From Cyanobacteria bacterium TGS_CYA1 (lineage in GTDB: Bacteria; Cyanobacteriota; Vampirovibrionia; Obscuribacterales; Obscuribacteraceae), in NCBI GenBank assembly GCA_026129135.1, contig JAHCIQ010000002.1, positions 744,001 through 808,000 on the forward strand: a stretch of DNA of 64,000 nt, in the 5' to 3' direction. Position numbers and translations under genes: made by a program. Positions 1 to 8,404 of the stretch are shown one piece after another (position 1 is the stretch's first letter; the number at the start of each line of letters is the position of its first letter). Under the pieces are notes generated by a model. It had not been told where the DNA came from. It saw only the letters and a list, made by a program, of their open reading frames with translations, and ran no database searches.

Positions 1-347
1 GGAACGCTCACCAGGGCTAACAACAACAATATAGTATCCACGCGCGAAACGCCGCTATTGATGGAAGTCTCTTTTGCCTTGTAAAAAATAGATTTAGCTC
101 TTGGAGAAAATGTAAATGCAGGCACGTGATAAGTCGTGCCTCTGCCCATTATGCGACAAACTTCTTCTTGCGCTTTTCTATAAGTTACACCAAGCGACTG
201 TAGAGTTTGAGCTGCTCGAGTGGTATCGCACAAAAGAATGCCAAGCAGAATATGCTCGGAGCCGGTCATATAATGCCCGAGTTCTTCCCTTTCTTGTTGA
301 GCCAGTTGCACAACTTTTAGGGCACCTTCGGTAAAACTTTTGAACAT
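1..347 (-). CDS. Clp N-terminal (Clp R) domain protein, partial (C-terminus outside window)
   Basis: I translated the minus strand directly; the frame stays open from an ATG at 347 to the window edge (about 115 residues). It begins MFKSFTEGALKVVQLAQ and contains GSEHILLGILL and IMGRG, the hallmarks of the ClpA/ClpC N-terminal repeat that binds adaptors and substrates. A second repeat starts with FTFSPRAKSIFYKAKE. Whether AAA+ ATPase modules follow cannot be seen. It starts 3 nt after the stop codon of the upstream Q-rich gene, so the two are probably co-transcribed and translationally coupled. A second Clp N-domain protein, without ATPase modules, lies at 39144-39863. The family call is firm; full-length ClpC versus stand-alone adaptor is undecided. 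Confidence 0.85.
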   Translation of the reverse strand, partial: MFKSFTEGALKVVQLAQQEREELGHYMTGSEHILLGILLCDTTRAAQTLQSLGVTYRKAQEEVCRIMGRGTTYHVPAFTFSPRAKSIFYKAKETSINSGVSRVDTILLLLALVSV

Positions 348-350
348 CAG

Positions 351-1391
351 TTAGAATCGCATCTTGCTTAAGCCGCGGAAAAGACCCTGATTTACGCCTT
401 TGTATATTGCAGATTGAACACTTCGATTGAGTGCACGATTGACAGTAGTACTGAGTCCACCCATAGAATTGCCCATGGCACCCATGCCACCTTGAGCCGG
501 CATACGGACTGCCTTTTGAGGAACCGCAAATCCGCCTCTAAATCTGGCGCTTTGCTGTACTCCAGCCTGCATTTGCTGCTGAGGAGCACCACTATTTAAA
601 AATTGCTGAGCTTGACCGCTTATTTGCTTGCCACTACCCATCGCCTTTGCAGCATTTTGCATCTGTGCAAGTGCTTTGGGATCGATACCGTCTGGAGTAG
701 AATCCGAACCTTGTTGGGCAAAAGCAAGTCCTGCGTTTCCACCGGTTTGCCAATCTGAAGATCCCATTTGCGCAGGCATTTGTTGCATAGGCATTTGTTG
801 CATAGGCATCTGCTGCATAGGCATCTGCTGCTGCATTTGCTGCATGGCAAATTGTTGTTGCTGGGGTGCGGGGTATTGTTGAGGTCTGAATTGTTGCTGG
901 GGAGCTTGCTGTTGGAATTGCTGCTGCTGCTGCGCAAACTGCTGATTAAATTGCTGTTGTTGGGGTTGCTCCATCTGGACAGAACCAGCTAAATCAGATT
1001 GGTCGTCGCCGCCGGTTCCTGCTGGTTGATACCAGCTGGCTTCGTTAGATTGAGGTTGCGACTGCACTTGCGGTTGGCCACCACCATTTATCCAGTTGGA
1101 TTGACCCAGTCCACCCATTTGCGCTTGCAGTGCATTCATCGAAGATCCCTGCGAACGGTCGGGACTGCTTTGTCTTGGAGCGTAAAAAGAATTATCCATC
1201 TGTGCTTGCTGCGATTGCAGTCCACCACCAGAACTAGAGCCACCGCCAGAAACCCAATCCGACTGGCCAAGCTGAGCGGATGCTGTTTGGTCAGATAAAA
1301 TGCAATTTGCCATAACGAAGCAAAAAGCCAGAGCAAACTTATTTGCGCTGGCCTTCATTGATTTTTTGTTTACTCTTTTGGAGTGACACAT
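351..1391 (-). CDS. Gln-rich secreted protein with repeated SDW-GG motifs, function unknown
   Basis: A 346-residue protein with no family I recognise. Residues 12-40 form a signal peptide (Lys-containing start, hydrophobic core, ending near TASAQ), so the ATG at 1358 is a better start than the one at 1391. The mature protein carries three copies of a short motif (LGQSDWVSGGG, LGQSNWINGGG, MGSSDWQTGGN). They are separated by very Gln-rich linkers, including a tandem MQQMP repeat encoded by near-identical 15-nt units around 777-840. The last 70 residues are less biased and may be a small folded domain. It lies 2 nt downstream of the Ctp protease gene and 3 nt upstream of a Clp N-domain gene, which suggests a secreted or surface protein handled by proteases. 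Export is a confident inference; function is unknown. Confidence 0.75.
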   Translation of the reverse strand: MCHSKRVNKKSMKASANKFALAFCFVMANCILSDQTASAQLGQSDWVSGGGSSSGGGLQSQQAQMDNSFYAPRQSSPDRSQGSSMNALQAQMGGLGQSNWINGGGQPQVQSQPQSNEASWYQPAGTGGDDQSDLAGSVQMEQPQQQQFNQQFAQQQQQFQQQAPQQQFRPQQYPAPQQQQFAMQQMQQQMPMQQMPMQQMPMQQMPAQMGSSDWQTGGNAGLAFAQQGSDSTPDGIDPKALAQMQNAAKAMGSGKQISGQAQQFLNSGAPQQQMQAGVQQSARFRGGFAVPQKAVRMPAQGGMGAMGNSMGGLSTTVNRALNRSVQSAIYKGVNQGLFRGLSKMRF

Positions 1392-1393
1392 TG

Positions 1394-2611
1394 CTATTGG
1401 CTTACAGACAGGGCGGTCGAAGCATGAATCGGTTTTTTCAAGCTTGCAATCTTCTCTTTTAGAACTGAGATAGCAGCTGACTCCTGAGCATCTTTGCCTT
1501 CAACCATGCGGTCTGGTTTGACTCCTACTTTGTTGATGTCTAGGTTGTTGGGGGTTAAGTAACGCGAGACAGTGATGTGTACGGCAGCTCCACCGGGGAG
1601 CTTGTTGATTTCCTGAACCAGTCCTTTTCCGTAAGATTTGGTTCCGACCAGTACTGCGCGGTTATTGTCGTGCAATGCACTGGCAAGGATTTCACTGGCT
1701 GATGCGCTGTCAGCATCCATCAAAACTGCGATAGGCTGTTTGGTCAATGGAAGACCGGTTGCGATATCTGTGTGTTTGGCATTTCGGCTGATAGTGCTCA
1801 CGATTGCACCATTCTCAAGCAACATGTCGGCAATTTCAAGGGCATTGCTCAACAGTCCACCAGGATTGCCACGCAAATCGATAATCAAGCCATCGGCGCG
1901 CGATAATTTTCTCAAAGCACCACGGAATTCTCTTGCAGCATCGTTAGAAATGAAAGTGTTGAGCTGAATCATGCCAATATTGTTGTCGAGCATTCTGGCT
2001 CTTACTGCTTTGATAACGATTTCTTTGCGAGTGATAGAAACTTTGCGAACTTCTTTGTCGCCACGTTTCACGGTCAAGTCTACAGGAGTACCAGCGGCGC
2101 CGCGGATGCGATTGGCAGCTTGCTCGGGAGTGATTCCGATGGATGATTCTCCGTCAATTCCAATAAGTTCGTCACCAGCTTTGACGCCAGCTTTCTCGGC
2201 TGGACCATCTTCGATGGTTCTGACAATGGTCAACTTCGAAGGTTTTTCTTTGCCTTGCTGTAGGCTGATACCGATACCAACGATTTTGGCGTCGATGGCG
2301 TCGTTCTCATCCTGAAATGCACGTGGGTCGAGAAAACGGGTGTATGGGTCGTTCAACGACTTGAGCATCTGAGCGATGTATTTGTGAGCATCCTCAGTGG
2401 TTTTGATTTTGGAATCATACTTATGCTCGTACTCTTTCCAGTTGACGCCGTTGAAGTTTTCTTCGTAGAAGTTGTCGCGAACGAGCTTCCAGGCTTCGTG
2501 ATAGACGTCTTTTGGACTGTCAGAACGAAAGCTCTGGGCGGGCTGAACAGCTGACCCGGCGAAGAGGGATAAAGCCAATGCAATAGCAGATATGCGCTTG
2601 AACACGTTCAT
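1394..2611 (-). CDS. ctpA: C-terminal processing serine protease, S41 family (CtpA/Prc type)
   Basis: A 405-residue secreted protease. Residues 1-27 form a signal peptide. A PDZ domain at about 105-195 includes the GPAEKAGVKAGDELIGIDG carboxylate-binding segment. The S41 catalytic core follows, with IIDLRGNPGG at 243-252. The catalytic Ser-Lys dyad is intact: Ser304 in the SASASE motif and Lys329 in SYGKG, 25 residues apart as in E. coli Prc. In the family such enzymes trim C-termini of periplasmic, cell-wall or photosystem proteins. It is first in a tight run with the Q-rich secreted protein (2 nt gap) and a Clp N-domain gene, so the Q-rich protein is a possible substrate. The length is typical of CtpA. 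Confidence 0.93.
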   Translation of the reverse strand: MNVFKRISAIALALSLFAGSAVQPAQSFRSDSPKDVYHEAWKLVRDNFYEENFNGVNWKEYEHKYDSKIKTTEDAHKYIAQMLKSLNDPYTRFLDPRAFQDENDAIDAKIVGIGISLQQGKEKPSKLTIVRTIEDGPAEKAGVKAGDELIGIDGESSIGITPEQAANRIRGAAGTPVDLTVKRGDKEVRKVSITRKEIVIKAVRARMLDNNIGMIQLNTFISNDAAREFRGALRKLSRADGLIIDLRGNPGGLLSNALEIADMLLENGAIVSTISRNAKHTDIATGLPLTKQPIAVLMDADSASASEILASALHDNNRAVLVGTKSYGKGLVQEINKLPGGAAVHITVSRYLTPNNLDINKVGVKPDRMVEGKDAQESAAISVLKEKIASLKKPIHASTALSVSQ

Positions 2612-2640
2612 TCAGGCAAACTCTCGGTGAATATGGGACC

Positions 2641-2675
2641 ACAATAAAACCCGAACCTCACCCGGGGGAGAGGTT
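2641..2675 (-). terminator. Possible rho-independent terminator or attenuator hairpin upstream of ctpA
   Basis: On the minus strand, AACCTC pairs with GAGGTT around an inner CCC/GGG with one T-T mismatch (about 9 bp), followed by GTTTTATTGT. It lies about 135 nt past the ubiD stop and 30 nt before the ctpA ATG. It could end the spoT-rdgB-ubiD transcript or attenuate ctpA. The U-tract is imperfect. Confidence 0.4.
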
Positions 2676-2810
2676 GCGTTGCTGAGCCAGCAACTGGTTC
2701 GTAACTTCCTTATGCCCGCTTAATCAAAGTTTCAACACGCTTTTTCTAAAATTTACACTTGACAACAATCTTTTTTTTCAAGCCCTGGCAGGCGCTCGCC
2801 CGAAAAGAGT

Positions 2811-4370
2811 TTAAGAAAGCCCGTACTTAGACCAGTTAGCGTCCACTAGGTCCTTGATCTCAGAACTCATATCTATTGGTTTAGGCCAGTTACGGGTGAA
2901 ACCTTCAGAAGCCCATTTTCTAGTTGCATCTATCCCGACTTTAGATCCTAACCCCATTATTGGAGATGCATGATCAAGAATGTCCAGAGGACCTTCTACA
3001 AACATCATGTCTCTTTTGGGATCTGTATTACCAAAGACGTGAAGGGCTACTTCCGATAAGTTTTGGACGTCCACTTCTTTGTCCACCACAACAGCGAATT
3101 TGGTGAACATGAGCTGACCCAGACCCCAGATTGCACTCATCACTTTGCGTGCATGGCCAGGGAATCGTTTGTCGATTGAGACTATGACGCAATTGTGGAA
3201 AACGCCTTCCCAGGGAAGATTCATGTCCACGATTTCAGGCACTAGCATTTGCACCATGGGCAAGAAAATACGCTCTGTCGCCTTGCCCAGATAACAGTCT
3301 TCCTGTGGGGGTTTGCCAACGATTGTAGTTTGATAAATGGGATTTTTTCTGTGCGTGATGGCAGTCACATGCAACGTGGGAAAGAGTCCCGCCAGACTGT
3401 AAAAGCCCGTATGGTCGCCAAAAGGACCTTCAGTACGCAAGTCTTCCTGGTCGACATAACCTTCTATGATAATCTCAGCATTAGCTGGAACTTCAAGATC
3501 GACAGTCTTGCACTTAGTTATTTTGACAGGAGAAGATTTGATAAACCCGGCAAGTAAAAGTTCGTCTATGTCTGGTGGCAGTGGCGCAGTGGCTGAGTAG
3601 GTTACGGAAGGTTCGCACCCCAGAGCTATCGCCACTTCCATCCGGTTGCCTGGTTTTTCGAATTTGCTTTCGTCGAAGAAAGTCCCATAGTTCGGCGGCT
3701 CGTCTATGTGGCTCGACGCCATGGCTGCTGCAACCACTGGCTCTTTCTTCTCTAATTCGCGACGATTATTTTCAAAATGTCTTGCACCATCATGATGCTT
3801 ATGCCAGTGCATTCCAGTCGTAACATTATCGAATTTCTGAAGCCTATATACTCCTAGATTTCTATGACCCGAGTGTGGATCTTTTGTTATTACTACACCA
3901 AGAGTAATAAAAGGCCCGCCGTCTTCCGGCCAGCATTTGATTATGGGTAGTTTATCGAGCATGGGCTGATTCTTATCTGTGATGACTACTTCCTGGCAAG
4001 GAGCTTGTCCCTTAATGAGCTTTGGAGGAAATTTACTTACTTCCATCAAGGTAGGAAGCATTGCAATCTTATCCATGATCGATTCTGGAACTTTAGGTTT
4101 AATCAGTCTTGTTATACGAGCTGCTATCTCATCTAAATTCTGAACTTCTAGTGCTTTGCATATTCTTTTACTGGAACCAAAAGCATTTATTAATACGGGA
4201 ATGTCGTAACCCTTAACGTTAGTGAATAGAAGCGCCTTATTCTTCGAATCAGAAAGCTTACTTACTCTGTCTGTAATCTCAGCTATTTCAAGATCGCATG
4301 AGACTGGAGTTGAGATTTTCACTAACTCCTTATTTTCTTCCAGAATTTCAAGATACTCTCGTAGATCCAT
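2811..4370 (-). CDS. ubiD: UbiD-family decarboxylase (prenylated-FMN dependent)
   Basis: A 519-residue UbiD family protein, likely decarboxylating an aromatic intermediate of quinone synthesis. The sequence starts MDLREYLEILEENKELVKI and carries the conserved EGPFGDHTGFYS active-site segment (glutamate and aspartate that work with prFMN) near residue 315. GMHWHKHHDGARH near 185-195 belongs to the substrate and cofactor site. Length is normal for UbiD (about 490-520). The partner prenyltransferase UbiX, which makes prFMN, is not in this window. It lies 11 nt downstream of rdgB in a spoT-rdgB-ubiD run, which gives no specific functional hint. Ubiquinone, menaquinone or another aromatic acid as substrate cannot be told apart from sequence alone. 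Confidence 0.92.
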   Translation of the reverse strand: MDLREYLEILEENKELVKISTPVSCDLEIAEITDRVSKLSDSKNKALLFTNVKGYDIPVLINAFGSSKRICKALEVQNLDEIAARITRLIKPKVPESIMDKIAMLPTLMEVSKFPPKLIKGQAPCQEVVITDKNQPMLDKLPIIKCWPEDGGPFITLGVVITKDPHSGHRNLGVYRLQKFDNVTTGMHWHKHHDGARHFENNRRELEKKEPVVAAAMASSHIDEPPNYGTFFDESKFEKPGNRMEVAIALGCEPSVTYSATAPLPPDIDELLLAGFIKSSPVKITKCKTVDLEVPANAEIIIEGYVDQEDLRTEGPFGDHTGFYSLAGLFPTLHVTAITHRKNPIYQTTIVGKPPQEDCYLGKATERIFLPMVQMLVPEIVDMNLPWEGVFHNCVIVSIDKRFPGHARKVMSAIWGLGQLMFTKFAVVVDKEVDVQNLSEVALHVFGNTDPKRDMMFVEGPLDILDHASPIMGLGSKVGIDATRKWASEGFTRNWPKPIDMSSEIKDLVDANWSKYGLS

Positions 4371-4381
4371 TACTTATCTCT

Positions 4382-4975
4382 TTATATATGTGTTTTAGTT
4401 TGTAATTGCTTCTGCAAAAAATCGGCAAGCTGATTAAAAGCCTTTGCTCTATGCGACTTCTGATTCTTTTCTTCAGGCGAAATTTGAGCCGACGTCATCG
4501 AACAATCGTCTGGTTTGAAAATGGGATCGTATCCAAAACCATGTTCACCGCGTTCATCGAAAATCAGCTTGCCATCCCAGTAAGCCTCGGTAGAATAAAT
4601 AACCTTATCTTTGTCGGCAAGAACCAGAGCGCAAACATAACGAGCCGAGCGTTTTTCTTCTGGCACATTCTCCATTTCTTGAAGCATTTTGCGACGACGG
4701 TCTATATCGCTACCATCGCAGTATCGAGCTGAACGGACACCAGGTCCCCATCCAAGGGCTTCGACTTCTATGCCCGAATCATCAGAAACCGAAAGCTCAC
4801 CAGTCATTCGAGCAGCTTCGCGCGCTTTGATTTCGGCATTAGCAAGATAAGAATCGCCAGTTTCTTCAGGATCGAATTCTTTTGGCGCGAGTGCAAGTTC
4901 AATCGGTAAATGTCCGAGCAATACTTTTAATTCTTTGAGCTTTCCAGGGTTTTGGCTTGCTAGAACGAGTTTCAT
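4382..4975 (-). CDS. rdgB: dITP/XTP pyrophosphatase (RdgB/HAM1, non-canonical purine NTPase)
   Basis: A 197-residue Ham1 family protein that hydrolyses dITP, ITP and XTP to the monophosphates and keeps deaminated purines out of DNA and RNA. Diagnostic blocks are all present: LVLASQNPGKLKELK at the N-terminus, SVSDDSGIEVEALGW with the catalytic/metal aspartates, HGFGYDPIF, and SHRAKAFNQLADFL at the C-terminus. Length matches E. coli RdgB (197). Its start overlaps the spoT stop by 4 nt (ATGA type), so it is translationally coupled to spoT; both act on purine nucleotides. Confidence 0.95.
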   Translation of the reverse strand: MKLVLASQNPGKLKELKVLLGHLPIELALAPKEFDPEETGDSYLANAEIKAREAARMTGELSVSDDSGIEVEALGWGPGVRSARYCDGSDIDRRRKMLQEMENVPEEKRSARYVCALVLADKDKVIYSTEAYWDGKLIFDERGEHGFGYDPIFKPDDCSMTSAQISPEEKNQKSHRAKAFNQLADFLQKQLQTKTHI

Positions 4976-7212
4976 TTGCCCTTCTCGTTGGTACCAGCAC
5001 CGGTGCCTTTTGGAGGCGATTTCTTGCGGTGGTCTTTGCGTTGAACCCTGATGACGTCGCTAATTTGCGAAATAGCTTGAGACACTTGCATTAGTTGTTT
5101 TAGGTCCACAACTTCTAAAATCAGGGTAATAACCGCGCCTTTTTTATCTGTCTTTGTCTCGATTCGCAAGTCGCGCAAATTAACTTTGTGGTCCGAAATT
5201 TTCTTCAAAATGTCGCCGGCCACACCTACACGATCGAGCGCTTCGACTGAAAGACAGGCTGGATATGTCGAGCTTCGCTCGGAAGACCAATCGACCGACA
5301 TGCGTCTGTCTTCATCGATTTTTTGCAAGTTGGAACAGTCTGACCTGTGCACTGCTATTCCGCTTCCACGCGTAACTACACCGACTATTTCTTCTCCAGG
5401 TACTGGCTGGCAGCACTTTGCCAGATGGTGCAAAAGTCCGCCAAGACTTCCAACATCTTTTGGCTTTGATGGCTCTTGCGAAAAGGATGGCAGCATATAG
5501 CCTTTTTCAGCTATTTTTTCTTCCTGATCCAATTCTCGAATTTTATTGACGACAAAAGATACTGAGATGTCGCCGTAGCCAACTGCAGCAAGAATATCGT
5601 CCATCTTTTTGAGATTTAGTTTCTTACCGATTTCTTGAATGCGCTCGGTGGTGAGACTCTCATCCAGATTGCCTTTACCCAGTTCAGACTCGAGCATCTG
5701 GCGACCTTGCTGAATATGCTCTTCGCGGTGGTGTTTCTTAAACCATTGACGTATGCGGCTTTTAGCAGAGTGAGTCTTGGCAAAATTGAGCCAGTCCATT
5801 TTTGGATGGGTGTTTTTGCCCGTAATAATCTCTACGATATCTCCGTTTTTCATCACCGTATTCAGTGGCACGATACGATCGTTTATGCGAGCGCCGACAC
5901 AAGAATGTCCAACATGAGTGTGAATTCTATATGCAAAATCAATTGGCGTAGATCCAGTCGGCAAGTCGATTACGTCGCCACCAGGGCTAAATACGAAAAC
6001 TTGATCCGAGAAGAGGTCGATTTTAACTTCTTCCATGTATTCGTTGGCATCATCTAATTCTTGACGCCAATCAACTAACTGTCTGAGCCAGGCAATTTTT
6101 CTATCGCCATCAGAATCGGCTTTGCCAGCGCCACCTTCTTTGTATTTCCAATGAGCAGCAATGCCATACTCGGCTATGTGGTGCATACGTCTTGTGCGAA
6201 TCTGTATTTCGACTCGTCGCCCTTTAGGTCCAATTACAGCAGTGTGAAGACTCTGATAGTTATTGAATTTGGGCATGGCGATATAGTCTTTGAACCGACC
6301 CGGAATGGGAGTGAACAGATGGTGCACCACGCCCATTACTTCATAACACTTTTGAGTATCAGGATCTTTGCCGATTTCACAAAATTCTTTTTCGCTCGAG
6401 TCAATGATCACACGAATGGCAAGCACATCGTAGAGTTCTTCAAACGACTTCTGCTGCTTTTTCATTTTGAGCCAGATGCCGAACAAATGTTTGGGACGTC
6501 CGACTATTTCGGCTTTAATTTGGCGCTCTTTGAGCTCGACTTCGAGCTTATCGATGATATCGCGAATCAAGATCTCTCGCTCTTCGCGAGTGTCTGCCAC
6601 GATTTTCTTCAGGCCATCGAATTCGTCGGGATGCAAATAATGCAATCCAAGGTCTTCTAGTTCCCACTTCATCTCACCAAGACCGAATCTGTTGGCGAGC
6701 GGGGCATAAATCTCGAGAGTTTCTTTGGCTATTTCTGCCTGTTTGTGCGGCGCCATGTGATCGAGCGTGCGCATATTATGCAGTCGGTCAGCCATTTTGA
6801 CCAGTACGACTCTGAAATCATCGGCAATAGCGACAATAAGCTTGCGGAAATTTTCAGCCTGACGCTCGGCTTTAGAGCTGAAACTGAATTTTCCCAGTTT
6901 GGTGACACCTTCTACAATGCGCAGAATATCTGTGCCAAAGGCTTTCTCCATCTCTTTGGCCGTAACTTCGCAGTCCTCGAGCACGTCGTGCATCAAAGCT
7001 GCGCAGATAGTCTGAATATCGGCATTGAGTTCAGCCAGAATACAAGCGACTTCAGCCGGATGGATTATGTAAGGGTCATTTGATTTGCGCAGCTGACCAT
7101 CGTGTGCTTTATGCGCGAAATCATAAGCTTTTTGAGCAAGCGCGATATCCTGCTCGTCGCGTCCTTGCGAGCGTAAAATCTCTATCAGAGGCTTTTCGTA
7201 GGTTTGTATCAT
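4972..7212 (-). CDS. spoT: Bifunctional (p)ppGpp synthetase/hydrolase, RelA/SpoT homologue
   Basis: A 746-residue long-form RSH protein that makes and degrades the stringent-response alarmone. Domain order: HD hydrolase (about 20-150, with ALMHDVLEDCEVT intact), synthetase (about 230-350, with RFKDYIAMPK, YQSLHTAV and EIQIRT), TGS (about 390-455), a helical region, and a C-terminal ACT domain (about 655-730). The intact HD motif and synthetase residues suggest both activities. It is first in the spoT-rdgB-ubiD run and overlaps rdgB by 4 nt. The C-terminal tail is Lys-rich and probably disordered. With only one RSH protein visible I cannot tell whether relA or spoT is the better name. Confidence 0.95.
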   Translation of the reverse strand: MIQTYEKPLIEILRSQGRDEQDIALAQKAYDFAHKAHDGQLRKSNDPYIIHPAEVACILAELNADIQTICAALMHDVLEDCEVTAKEMEKAFGTDILRIVEGVTKLGKFSFSSKAERQAENFRKLIVAIADDFRVVLVKMADRLHNMRTLDHMAPHKQAEIAKETLEIYAPLANRFGLGEMKWELEDLGLHYLHPDEFDGLKKIVADTREEREILIRDIIDKLEVELKERQIKAEIVGRPKHLFGIWLKMKKQQKSFEELYDVLAIRVIIDSSEKEFCEIGKDPDTQKCYEVMGVVHHLFTPIPGRFKDYIAMPKFNNYQSLHTAVIGPKGRRVEIQIRTRRMHHIAEYGIAAHWKYKEGGAGKADSDGDRKIAWLRQLVDWRQELDDANEYMEEVKIDLFSDQVFVFSPGGDVIDLPTGSTPIDFAYRIHTHVGHSCVGARINDRIVPLNTVMKNGDIVEIITGKNTHPKMDWLNFAKTHSAKSRIRQWFKKHHREEHIQQGRQMLESELGKGNLDESLTTERIQEIGKKLNLKKMDDILAAVGYGDISVSFVVNKIRELDQEEKIAEKGYMLPSFSQEPSKPKDVGSLGGLLHHLAKCCQPVPGEEIVGVVTRGSGIAVHRSDCSNLQKIDEDRRMSVDWSSERSSTYPACLSVEALDRVGVAGDILKKISDHKVNLRDLRIETKTDKKGAVITLILEVVDLKQLMQVSQAISQISDVIRVQRKDHRKKSPPKGTGAGTNEKGK

Positions 7213-7260
7213 GAGCTCGCCTTGAATTATACCTAAGCAATGAGCCCGTGAGAACCGAGG

Positions 7261-8271
7261 TTAACAAACTGTGTCGGGAATTTTAAGCCATGAAAGGGCA
7301 TTGCCTCCAAGCAGCTTCGCCTTGGTCGCATCGGTAATATCCAGCGACTCAATAAGTTTTCCAGGCTCATCCTCGCCAAGCGGAAATGGATAATCAGTTC
7401 CAAGCGCAATCGAATCCTCTCCGACCACATCGAGCAAATATTTAAGAGCTTTTGAATCGTGAACCAGGCTATCGACCAGGAAACGACCCAGATAATCACG
7501 AGGATTGACGTCATTGTCTATCGCGCATAAATCGGGTCTGGCTTGAAAGCCATGCTCGATTCTTCCGATTGTGGCAGGAAACGATCCGCCACCATGGGCA
7601 AAGGCAACACGCAGTTTTGGAAAACGCTCGAAAATACCTGAAAAAATCATCGAGCAAATTGCAAGACAGGTTTCTGCAGGCATGCCCACAAGCCAGGGTA
7701 GCCAGTATCTGGTCATTCTCTCCTGTCCCATCATGTCCCAGGGATGGACGAAGATGAAGGCATCAAGGTCGTTTGCAGCTTCAAATACAGGCAAGAGGGC
7801 TGGATCACTCAAATTCCAGTTATTGACGTGCGATCCAATTTGCACGCCCAGCAATCCAAGGTCTTTCACGCAGCGCTCAAGCTCTTGAACAGCCAGATCT
7901 GGTGCTTGCATCGGAATCGTTCCCAGCCCCACAAAACGAGCTGGATTTGATTTGACAACTTTAGCCAGGTCGTCATTCAAAAATTTAGACAAATCAAGGG
8001 CATGCTTAGGTTCCGCCCAGTAGCTGAACATGACTGGAACAGTCGACAAAACCTGGATGGTGACTCCGGATCGCTTGCAATCTTCTATGCGAGCAGACGC
8101 ATCCCAGCAGTTAGATTCGATTTCACGAAAAAAAGTGCCATCGTCTTTGAGCATTCGAGCCCGACACGATGCATGATGGTCGAGCTTTATGAAACCTCCA
8201 TAACCGTACTTGCTTTTCCAGTCAGGTATATCCCTTGGCAAAATATGGGTATGAATGTCGATTTTGAGCAT
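7261..8271 (-). CDS. acmsd: 2-amino-3-carboxymuconate-6-semialdehyde decarboxylase (ACMSD), amidohydrolase family
   Basis: A 336-residue metal-dependent decarboxylase of the amidohydrolase superfamily. It resembles animal ACMSD along its whole length from memory: IDIHTHILP at the start, the STVPVMFSYWA block, FVGLGTIPMQAP, VGVQIGSHVN-like and FVHPWDM segments, YWLPWLVGMPAET, VAFAHGGGSFP, and GTDYPFPLGEDEPGKLIES. Zinc ligands of the family are present (HxH near residue 7-9, the His of FVHPWD, the Asp of GTDYPF). ACMSD diverts the kynurenine-pathway intermediate away from quinolinate. No other kynurenine gene is in this window. It precedes the spoT run with a gap of about 48 nt. The enzyme family is very clear; the exact substrate remains an inference. 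Confidence 0.9.
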   Translation of the reverse strand: MLKIDIHTHILPRDIPDWKSKYGYGGFIKLDHHASCRARMLKDDGTFFREIESNCWDASARIEDCKRSGVTIQVLSTVPVMFSYWAEPKHALDLSKFLNDDLAKVVKSNPARFVGLGTIPMQAPDLAVQELERCVKDLGLLGVQIGSHVNNWNLSDPALLPVFEAANDLDAFIFVHPWDMMGQERMTRYWLPWLVGMPAETCLAICSMIFSGIFERFPKLRVAFAHGGGSFPATIGRIEHGFQARPDLCAIDNDVNPRDYLGRFLVDSLVHDSKALKYLLDVVGEDSIALGTDYPFPLGEDEPGKLIESLDITDATKAKLLGGNALSWLKIPDTVC

Positions 8272-8404
8272 TCTGTTGCCTTTAGTGAATATTGTTACGT
8301 TACGACACGTGAATATTATTATTGAGCCATCAGGGTAAGTAAAGAGTAATTGTTCTGGTTTAGAAAACTCGCAGCATATAGAAGGAAATAAGGAACATCC
8401 TTCC

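Noticed and set aside
116..334. Plus-strand frame at the window start
   Set aside because: Antisense of the clear Clp N-domain coding sequence on the minus strand.
777..840. Repeated 15-nt units resembling a short repeat array
   Set aside because: They are in-frame codon repeats encoding MQQMP units, without spacers, so not a CRISPR array.
628..882. Cysteine-rich plus-strand frame over 628-882
   Set aside because: It is the antisense of the Gln/Met repeat region of the secreted protein gene; GCA/TGC codon bias of the real gene creates Cys codons. No ribosome site.
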